Assembly: GCA_031376995.1 (NCBI GenBank)
Contig: JANMEO010000158.1
Coordinates: 1 to 13,251 of the forward strand
Origin: CANHBY01 sp031376995
GTDB taxonomy: Bacteria; Pseudomonadota; Gammaproteobacteria; Burkholderiales; Burkholderiaceae_C
Direction: 5' to 3'
Length of the DNA: 13,251 nucleotides
Part shown: positions 1 through 5,538 of the stretch, one piece after another
Layout of the letters: each line of letters starts with the position of its first letter
How positions within the stretch are numbered: position 1 is the first letter of the stretch
The notes under the pieces: generated by a model
What the model was told of the DNA's origin: nothing
Database searches by the model: none
The model's input: the letters and a program-made list of their open reading frames with translations, nothing else
Program-made: the position numbers and the translations under genes

Positions 1-54
1 GCAGGTGCAGGTGCAGGTGCAGGTGCAGGTGCAGGTGCAGGTGCAGGTGCAGGT
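1..54. repeat. GCAGGT hexamer tandem repeat encoding a Pro-Ala linker
   Basis: Nine perfect copies of GCAGGT fill the first 54 bases and may continue left of the window. On the minus strand, in the frame of the secreted protein, they read CCT GCA repeatedly and give an alternating Pro-Ala linker. The copies are identical at the DNA level, not just at the protein level. That suggests recent slippage expansion; because the unit is 6 bp, copy changes alter linker length without shifting the frame. Confidence 0.95.
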
Positions 55-608
55 GAGCCTGCAGTTCTATGCAAGACAGTCAACTTGAGTTCAATTGTTG
101 GACTGGCTTTTCCCTGGGCGTTGCCCATGGAATACGCTGTGGCCTTGATGGAGCTGACCCCTAGAGGGGGAACCCATGGGTTCAAAGTGTCTCCACTATT
201 ACCTGTTGAAATGAAGGGGGCTGAGTTTTCTATTCTGGTGTTTGGGCCTGGCCCCACAAATTTGATACTTTGAAGTTTAACGTTTGGCTTCGGGTTGGCG
301 CGCACTGAGATTGACTGATTTGGATTCAGCTGTACGGTGCCTGCATTGGTGAAAGTCCCTAGCACTTTATTGTTTGCAGTGTCAATCACATCGAAGCTGG
401 CGATGGTTTGGGCTGGATTCAGAGGCGCATCAATGACTGTTGAGTTTGTTGCTGAACCACTTTGGTATGTTGCAATCGTAGTTTGGAAGGTATTGCTGGT
501 ATTGGTGTCAGCAATCCTGAAACCGGTCACGCTTTGTGCCGAAACCCAGATTGGCGCGCACAGCAGTGCCCCAAAAGGCAGTTTTGCATAATTATTTTTA
601 AAAATCAT
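1..608 (-). CDS. Secreted/cell-surface protein, N-terminal part (truncated by window edge)
   Basis: The reading frame begins at ATG 608-606 on the minus strand and stays open for 202 codons to the window edge, so the C-terminus is missing. Residues 1-24 form a Sec-type signal peptide (KNN, then hydrophobic LPFGALLCAPIWV, cleavage site VSA-QS). Residues about 25-180 form a beta-rich, Asn/Thr/Ser-rich domain with the pattern GFRIADTNTSNTF, DVIDTANNKVLG, ISVRAN, RIENSAPF and NPWVPPLG. I recognise this from bacterial surface proteins, where a domain of the type 'ENxAPY...W.P..G.YTLTATPYS' precedes other modules. From residue about 185 a Ser-Pro-Ala-Pro-Ala linker runs to the edge, and a catalytic or binding module probably follows outside the window. 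A weak GAG Shine-Dalgarno lies 8-9 bases upstream of the ATG. The function of the missing module is unknown. Confidence 0.8.
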   Translation of the reverse strand, partial: MIFKNNYAKLPFGALLCAPIWVSAQSVTGFRIADTNTSNTFQTTIATYQSGSATNSTVIDAPLNPAQTIASFDVIDTANNKVLGTFTNAGTVQLNPNQSISVRANPKPNVKLQSIKFVGPGPNTRIENSAPFISTGNSGDTLNPWVPPLGVSSIKATAYSMGNAQGKASPTIELKLTVLHRTAGSPAPAPAPAPAPAPAPAP

Positions 609-1223
609 TTTAATACTCAATATCAATAATTAGACAATAGACAGTTCCAAACATAGGGCTGATGCGTGAGGGTTTGCCAACTGCGAGCAGCCTTCAAGAA
701 AATCAAATGGGATGATGTTCGTCATTTTGTAGCCAAAAAATTTTGCTGTCTGCATGAGCCTGATGACAACAGTAACTAATTGATAAAAGACGCATGATGC
801 TTACCTCCATAGACACTGTTAGACTTCAGACAGGTTGGAAGAAGGACGCAGACATTCATCAGCCAGTAAGCTAGCATGGAATGGTTTGAGATACGCACGA
901 CAAGTACGCGCCAGCGTGATATCTTAACGATATCAGCCTGAACAGCCACCATTGGGCAAAGGCTTCGCGTCCTCAAGCCTGATATCGAAATCAGTCACCT
1001 TGATCACCGTCGACCCCAACGCATCCGCGCCCAGTCACTGCCGATTTTCATCGTTTGGGTGATCGACCCCGGATCACGCCCATGCGTTTGAAGGCCAAAC
1101 TTTGAGATGAGTCGTCCAGCCGACTTTGCCGGTTCTGTCGCATCCATCGCCCACACCCATATTTCAAAGCTTCTTGCGCGGACCAACGCCATAATTCTTG
1201 CCCCTTCTCTTCGTGTTTCTCTA
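609..1223. other. Long intergenic region without a convincing gene
   Basis: About 615 bases separate the divergent starts of the secreted-protein gene and ybdK. Short open frames are present on both strands but none has a recognisable domain, a good ribosome site and protein-like composition together. The region holds an inverted repeat, TGATATC-ttaac-GATATCA (917-935), and a segment at 911-954 that resembles 8369-8401. On the minus strand, short protein-like stretches at about 930-1040 are broken by stop codons. They could be remnants of a lost gene or mobile element, but I cannot name one. The promoters of both flanking genes must lie here; I could not fix either with confidence. Confidence 0.5.
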
Positions 1224-2387
1224 ATGCCTGACTCTCAACTTGACACCTGCAAGCTCGATGCATTTGGAAGCTCTGAATCTTTGACTCTGGGGGTTGAGTT
1301 GGAGCTGCAATTGCTCAGCACCGACGATTTTGACCTCACTCCCCAAGCGGGTGACCTGTTACGCGTATTGAGCAAACACAGCGGGGCCTGGGATGTCAAG
1401 CCTGAGGTCACGCGCAGCATGATTGAAATCAGTACCTCCATCCAGCATGCCCATGGCCCCTTGCTGGCCGAGCTTCACGATATGCGCCAGCAACTCTGCG
1501 CTGGCGCAAATATGCTCAATATCAGCATCGCTGGTGGTGGAACTCATCCTTACCAGCAGTGGAGCGCTCAGCAAATTTATCCCGGCGAACGTTTTCACTA
1601 TATGAGTGAGTTGTACGGCTACCTGATCAAGCAGTTCACCGTCTTTGGCCAGCATATCCACATCGGTTGCGAAAACGGCGACACGGCGCTGTGGCTGTTG
1701 CATGCGCTATCAAGGTATGTACCGCACTTCATCGCGCTGAGCGGTTCATCGCCCTACGTGCAGGGATCGGATACAAGGTTTGATTCAGCCCGGCTGAATT
1801 CGGTGTTCGCGTTTCCCCTTTCAGGGCGGGCGCCGTTTTGCCTGACATGGCATGACTTTGGTTTGCACTTCGACAAACTGGTGAGCACCGGCGTCGTGCG
1901 CTCAATGAAAGATTTTTACTGGGACATCCGGCCCAAGCCTGAGTTTGGAACGATTGAGCTTCGTGTTTGCGACACTCCCCTGAGCGTTGAAAAAGCCGCA
2001 GCCCTGGCCTGCTATCTACAGGGCATCTGTCGCTACCTGCTCATAGAAAAGCCATTTGAGCCTGAAGAAGACGACTATCTAGTCTATAAATTCAACCGAT
2101 TTCAGGCCTGCCGTTTTGGCCTAGATGGCGAGATGATTGATCCGAAATCAAAGCAGCGCCACACACTGCGCGATGATATTTTGCGCACGCTCAATAGAAT
2201 CAATGAACATACGCTGGACTTGAAGGCGGACGACGCTGACAACCTTATCCGAGAAACTCTCATGAAGGGTAACGATGCCACCGAACTGCGACAGCGCCGC
2301 AAGGCTGGCCTTCCATTGGCTGCCGTGGTGAAAAATTCGGCTGACCAATGGATGGGGTCTAGAGAGATCAGGTCTAAATGGTTTTAG
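1224..2387 (+). CDS. ybdK: YbdK-family carboxylate-amine ligase (glutamate-cysteine ligase type 2 fold)
   Basis: This GCS2/YbdK-family protein is predicted to ligate an amino acid to glutamate or a similar carboxylate using ATP. E. coli YbdK has weak gamma-glutamylcysteine ligase activity and its true substrate is unsettled. From the ATG at 1224 the protein has 387 residues, close to the family's usual length of about 370. Family blocks appear in order: LTLGVELELQLL near 20-31 (catalytic/metal Glu residues), GGGTHP at 104-109, FGQHIHIG at 141-148, NSVFAFPLSGRAP at 192-204, and YWDIRPKPEFGTIELRV at 232-248. The frame is open back to 1107, but the extra 39 residues have no counterpart in the family, so I chose 1224. 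Neither start has a strong Shine-Dalgarno. The gene stands alone and converges on the phosphoethanolamine transferase gene. Confidence 0.88.
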   Translation: MPDSQLDTCKLDAFGSSESLTLGVELELQLLSTDDFDLTPQAGDLLRVLSKHSGAWDVKPEVTRSMIEISTSIQHAHGPLLAELHDMRQQLCAGANMLNISIAGGGTHPYQQWSAQQIYPGERFHYMSELYGYLIKQFTVFGQHIHIGCENGDTALWLLHALSRYVPHFIALSGSSPYVQGSDTRFDSARLNSVFAFPLSGRAPFCLTWHDFGLHFDKLVSTGVVRSMKDFYWDIRPKPEFGTIELRVCDTPLSVEKAAALACYLQGICRYLLIEKPFEPEEDDYLVYKFNRFQACRFGLDGEMIDPKSKQRHTLRDDILRTLNRINEHTLDLKADDADNLIRETLMKGNDATELRQRRKAGLPLAAVVKNSADQWMGSREIRSKWF

Positions 2388-2396
2388 CGGGGCTTG

Positions 2397-2418
2397 ATCC
2401 CATTTCGTCAAAGGGGAT
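2397..2418. terminator. Candidate terminator hairpin between convergent ybdK and eptA-like genes
   Basis: In the 68-base gap between the two convergent stop codons, ATCCC-a-TTT-cgtc-AAA-g-GGGAT folds into a hairpin with a 5-bp outer stem, one A/G mismatch, a 3-bp inner stem and a CGTC loop. It is followed on the plus strand by TTTAT, a short and imperfect T tract. The position favours a terminator, possibly for both directions, but the stem is modest. Confidence 0.4.
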
Positions 2419-2455
2419 TTATGACACGGTAACGCTGAGCTGAGGGCGTGTTCCC

Positions 2456-4045
2456 TCAAGCGCCGCCGCGGCACGCTTCGTAAGCGTCAAGATCGCGGTT
2501 GTATGCTGCTGTCTGCACACTCATTAACCCCAGCACCGAGTGGAAGTAGTGGTCGTGTGAGATTTTTCGATCTTGCTGCGTGCGCAGGCAACTCATCGAC
2601 AACAGCCGGTTGTGCTGGAAAGATTCAGAGGCCCAAGTGATCCACGGCACGTGCTTTTGAACGTCTGGAGCAATGGCGTAAGGTAAGCCGTGCAAATAAA
2701 TGTTTCCCTCGCCCAGCGATTCGCCGTGGTCAGAAACATAGAGCATCACCGTGTCAGCCTGAGCATCTTTGGTCTTGAGCCATCCGATGGCCTGGCTGAG
2801 GAAGTGATCGGTATAGTGAATCGAGTTGTCATAGGCGTTGAGCAATAACTCGCGGGGGCAATCATTGAGCGATGAGGTTTTGCATTCTGGTGTGAAAGGC
2901 TTGTTTGCCGCAGGCGAGCGCAAGTGGTAGGCGGGGCCATGACTGCCCATTTGGTGCATCACCACCGCCAAACCAGCTGCCACGCGTTGGGGGTCGAGCG
3001 CGGCGATGCGCTGATCCAGGTCTTTGAGCATCACCTCGTCAAGACAATCCATCTCGGCGCAGCCAGTCGGCACGCTAGGCACGCGGTCGCACACGCCCTT
3101 GCAGCCAGACTGGTTGTCAACCCAAAGCACCGCGAGCCCGGCGCGCTGAAGCACATCCAGCAAATTTTCGCTGCGATGTTTTCGATTTGCAAAGCCCTCG
3201 CGCCCAAGGTTTGAAAACATGCAGGGCACCGAAGCCGCAGTGCTGGTGCCGCACGCCCATGCATTGCGAAAGTTCACGACACCTTGCTTCGCAAGTTCGG
3301 GCGTCGTGTCTCGAGCGTAGCCATTGAGCGCAAAATTGTCGCTGCGCGCAGTCTCGCCCAGCACCAGAAGCATCACCACAGGTCGCGTCGCCTTGGCGAG
3401 GTGCGCGTCAGCGCCGACCACAGCCAGGTGCAGGTCGTCGCGCTCAAAGGGTTTAAAGGCCACACGCCCCAGGGAATAAAAGCTGGCCAGAGGGTTGAGC
3501 ATGTACCGCATTTCCTTGTGATTGCGCATGACAGAGGCCAGGGGCTGGTAGCCAGCCAGTGCTGCGCAGATCGCAAGCAGTACTGCTGTGATCAGCATGA
3601 GGCCACTGCGAAAAATTTGGCTCAAAGGTGGCGCATAGTCGACAGATTGCCGCATCAGAAGGACGCAAGGCAGCAGCGCAATCACCCCGACAGTCACGAC
3701 CAGGCGAAAATTGAGAAGTGCCTTGGCCTCATGCACATCGGTCTGCAGCGTATTGGTGATCATGCCGGGGTCGATCACCACACCATAGGTCAGCATGAAG
3801 TGCGCGGCAAAAGCCGCGACCCACATCATCAACATCGCTGCGGGCTTGAGCGTCCATCGCCACGCAAAAAGGGACAGTAGCGTTGCCACGCCCCCCCAAA
3901 TAATCACGAACAGCACGACGGCCAGGGGGCCGCTCAGCAATCCCACCGCCTCGAGCTTACGCCAAAGTGCTGCATTGCCTACGAGCGCGAGCCATGCCGC
4001 GACAAGCGTCACAATCCAAGTGGTCGAAAGGCGGCGGTGGGTCAT
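2456..4045 (-). CDS. eptA: Phosphoethanolamine transferase, EptA/MCR type
   Basis: This inner-membrane enzyme is predicted to transfer phosphoethanolamine from phosphatidylethanolamine to lipid A on the periplasmic side, which lowers negative charge and commonly gives cationic-peptide (polymyxin) tolerance. The 529-residue length fits the family (about 540). Residues 1-165 contain about five membrane helices (DUF1705 region), followed by a periplasmic alkaline-phosphatase-like domain. Visible catalytic features, aligned by memory to MCR-1, are the metal Glu231 in LGETARSDN, the nucleophile Thr269 in CGTSTAASVPCMF, the HQMGSHG block at 364-370, Asp439-His440 in SDHGESLGE, and His452 in YLHGLPYAIAP. 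Paired cysteines (265/275, 315/319, 329/334, 388/396) match the expected disulfides. The start codon overlaps the PAP2 stop codon (ATGA), indicating translational coupling. Lipid A is the likely acceptor but other envelope acceptors are possible. Confidence 0.9.
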   Translation of the reverse strand: MTHRRLSTTWIVTLVAAWLALVGNAALWRKLEAVGLLSGPLAVVLFVIIWGGVATLLSLFAWRWTLKPAAMLMMWVAAFAAHFMLTYGVVIDPGMITNTLQTDVHEAKALLNFRLVVTVGVIALLPCVLLMRQSVDYAPPLSQIFRSGLMLITAVLLAICAALAGYQPLASVMRNHKEMRYMLNPLASFYSLGRVAFKPFERDDLHLAVVGADAHLAKATRPVVMLLVLGETARSDNFALNGYARDTTPELAKQGVVNFRNAWACGTSTAASVPCMFSNLGREGFANRKHRSENLLDVLQRAGLAVLWVDNQSGCKGVCDRVPSVPTGCAEMDCLDEVMLKDLDQRIAALDPQRVAAGLAVVMHQMGSHGPAYHLRSPAANKPFTPECKTSSLNDCPRELLLNAYDNSIHYTDHFLSQAIGWLKTKDAQADTVMLYVSDHGESLGEGNIYLHGLPYAIAPDVQKHVPWITWASESFQHNRLLSMSCLRTQQDRKISHDHYFHSVLGLMSVQTAAYNRDLDAYEACRGGA

Positions 4046-4725
4046 CTCGATTGGATTCGCGAAAGCACACGCGAGGCAAAAAACTGGTCAGTCGCCCAAG
4101 CGGCCATCCAGCACAGCCAGCCGCTCCAAAGCGTGTGGCTGAGGAAGTGCGCCCCGCGAAGTTGCTGGCAAACCCCTAGCAAGAGGCCTACTGCAAGCGC
4201 ACAGGTCAGCCATCGGATGGCGATTTTTTTACTCATGGGGCGTAATGCGAAGAAGCCACCGACAAATGCGAAGCCGCTTGAGGCATGGCCTGCGGGAAAA
4301 CATCGTCCGCCTCCACCGTCTGATGTGAACCAGCCGCTCCAGTGAGAGACGTGCTTGGCAACACCGCCAAATTCTTGCAGTTCCCAGGGACAGCTTGTTT
4401 GGCTGAATGACTTGACGACCGAGACCAGGGCGAATGCCATGATCGGTGATGTTGCCATTTGAACGCGTTGGTGGGTCGTGAGCCTTGCAAAGATGCCGAG
4501 CGGTCGAATCACCATCAAACACAAAAACAGCTCTAACACCCAGGCTGCGTACTTGGCCCCTGAGTGCATCACTGTGTTGAGAAACCAGTCTTGGCGCAGA
4601 GGGAAGCCGCTGTGGCTCGCCGTGAGGCGGGCCAGCGCCACATCAAAACCCGCCAAGTCCCAACTTAAAATCAAAATGGCGGCCGCTGCTGTGATGCCAA
4701 TAAAAGATGAGCCTGTGAAACGCAT
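4042..4725 (-). CDS. PAP2-superfamily membrane phosphatase (LpxT/lipid phosphatase-like)
   Basis: This 227-residue integral membrane PAP2 phosphatase has several hydrophobic helices (about 8-22, 60-78, 92-104, 150-162, 170-186, 200-212). The acid-phosphatase signature is present in variant form. Motif 1 is K105-SFSQTS-C112-P113, where Cys replaces the usual Arg of KX6RP. Motif 2 is FPAGHAS at 143-149 with the catalytic His147. Motif 3 is R190-GAHFLSH197, followed by TLW instead of an Asp. I recall a proteobacterial subfamily with CPW and RGAHFLSH forms, so the changes are probably subfamily traits rather than decay. The gene precedes and overlaps the EptA-like gene by 4 bp, suggesting joint expression and a role on lipid A, undecaprenyl diphosphate or phosphatidic acid. 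The exact substrate cannot be read from the sequence. Confidence 0.85.
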   Translation of the reverse strand: MRFTGSSFIGITAAAAILILSWDLAGFDVALARLTASHSGFPLRQDWFLNTVMHSGAKYAAWVLELFLCLMVIRPLGIFARLTTHQRVQMATSPIMAFALVSVVKSFSQTSCPWELQEFGGVAKHVSHWSGWFTSDGGGGRCFPAGHASSGFAFVGGFFALRPMSKKIAIRWLTCALAVGLLLGVCQQLRGAHFLSHTLWSGWLCWMAAWATDQFFASRVLSRIQSR

Positions 4726-4751
4726 GGCCTGGATAGTAGCTTGATGCCCTT

Positions 4752-4808
4752 GAGACCTGCCGCTGAAATGGAGACCTATCTATACCCCTCGGAACTGAAG
4801 ATCCTGAA
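4752..4808 (-). promoter_or_regulatory. Possible promoter and direct-repeat operator for the PAP2-eptA operon
   Basis: Upstream of the PAP2 gene on the minus strand is TATAGAT (4784-4778), a reasonable -10 element, with only a poor -35 match (TTCAGG, about 18 bases further up). Immediately downstream lie two direct copies of AGGTCTC (4777-4771 and 4758-4752) separated by 12 bases, which is 19 bp or almost two helical turns centre to centre. Such spacing suits a dimeric response regulator. The units do not match the PmrA box I know (CTTAAT type). This is a pattern-based suggestion only. Confidence 0.25.
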
Positions 4809-4862
4809 AACAATCGGATCAGGCCTGACCCCAACGACAATTTTCAGACCTTGCGCACAGCA

Positions 4863-4877
4863 CCTTCAGGTTGAAGG
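4863..4877. terminator. Small hairpin downstream of the DUF1003 gene
   Basis: A perfect 6-bp stem with a 3-base loop (CCTTCA-GGT-TGAAGG on the plus strand) lies 9 bases beyond the DUF1003 stop codon. On the minus strand it follows TTATAATCTATAG, and no U-run follows the stem. It may be a weak transcription stop or an RNA 3'-end stabiliser. It separates the DUF1003 gene from the PAP2-eptA operon, which is transcribed in the same direction. Confidence 0.3.
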
Positions 4878-4885
4878 ACTATAGA

Positions 4886-5413
4886 TTATAAATTTGTTCC
4901 CCTTTGCACAGAATTTTTATGGATCTCGACAGTCAGTGCCTCGATTCGTTCCGACAACTGTTTGGTAAGTTCCGTCAGTCGGGTGTTTTGCTGGAGAAGT
5001 TCAAGCACCTGTAGGGCATTTTTTTCTGAGGTGACAGCAATGGCTTCCCTATGTTTTGCATCTGCATCAGAGTGTGCTTTGTCTCGCGCTGCCTGTCGTG
5101 TCTGTGCCAGCAGGATAAGCGGTGCAGCGTAGGCTGCTTGAAGACTGAATGCGAGATTCAAAAGAATAAAAGGGTAGGCGTCAAACTTGGCAAAACCAAG
5201 GATGTTGGCTCCAATCCATATTGCAACAATGGTGGTCTGTACCCCCAAAAAAATAGGTGTTCCGAAGAACCGTGCGAACGCTTCGGCCTTGAGCGCAAAT
5301 CGCTCGTTGCCGAAAGTTGGGGCAAGGTGATCGTGAGTGCGATGAAAACGCAAGTGGTCGACGCCTGACTTTTTGATCGACGATGGAGCAGTTGGGATGG
5401 CTGATGATTTCAT
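4886..5413 (-). CDS. DUF1003 family two-helix membrane protein
   Basis: This 175-residue protein belongs to the DUF1003 family of unknown function. The family core is clear: a polar N-terminus with HRTHDHLAPTFGNERFAL (24-41), then F-GTPIFLGVQTTIVAIWIGAN (TM1, about 52-72), a DAYPFILLNLAFS segment leading into TM2 (about 81-104), then QTRQAARDKAHSDADAKH (105-121), and a Leu/Glu/Gln-rich predicted coiled coil to about residue 165. The frame extends upstream to 5599, but that extension is Arg/Ser/Cys-rich and lies over the hairpins of the leader. The ATG at 5413 has a good ribosome site (GGAAGA, 5423-5418) and matches the usual family start, so I chose it. The gene is probably transcribed alone. 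Inner-membrane location is inferred from the helices. Confidence 0.9.
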   Translation of the reverse strand: MKSSAIPTAPSSIKKSGVDHLRFHRTHDHLAPTFGNERFALKAEAFARFFGTPIFLGVQTTIVAIWIGANILGFAKFDAYPFILLNLAFSLQAAYAAPLILLAQTRQAARDKAHSDADAKHREAIAVTSEKNALQVLELLQQNTRLTELTKQLSERIEALTVEIHKNSVQRGTNL

Positions 5414-5426
5414 GATGTCTTCCGTT

Positions 5427-5517
5427 GAGGACTCAGCACCTCGGCTCTTGGTGCGCACCCTGCTGCCTACGCAGCAGCTCGATACGTGGCCCCTAGTGTC
5501 TTGACACGATCCTAGGG
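5427..5517 (-). promoter_or_regulatory. Hairpin-rich leader upstream of the DUF1003 gene (candidate structured RNA)
   Basis: Reading along the minus strand, successive hairpins precede the DUF1003 ribosome site. First is CCCTA...TAGGG enclosing GTGT-CAAG-ACAC (5517-5491), with a 5-base bulge. Next is a perfect 7-bp stem, CTGCTGC-GTAG-GCAGCAG (5477-5460). It is followed directly by the palindrome GGTGCGCACC (5459-5450). Last is GAGG-N8-CCTC (5442-5427), just before GGAAGA. Four adjacent self-complementary elements within 91 bases suggest an RNA fold that could control translation or transcription. It does not match any riboswitch consensus I can recall (checked by eye against yybP-ykoY, M-box and ykkC-type motifs). 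It could also be operator DNA or a scar of an insertion. Confidence 0.4.
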
Positions 5518-5538
5518 TATTTTGCCTTTGGGGACGGT

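Noticed and set aside
1..54. CRISPR-like or origin iteron array at the left edge
   Set aside because: The hexamer has no spacers and is fully explained as Pro-Ala codons of a signal-peptide-bearing gene.
1107..1223. N-terminal extension of the ybdK frame back to ATG 1107
   Set aside because: The added 39 residues have no counterpart in the family, whose conserved region begins near residue 15 after ATG 1224. No good ribosome site precedes 1107.
3284..3880. Plus-strand open frame of 198 codons opposite the EptA-like gene
   Set aside because: It is His/Gln/Arg-rich and lies antisense to well-conserved transferase codons, so it is a shadow frame with no domain.
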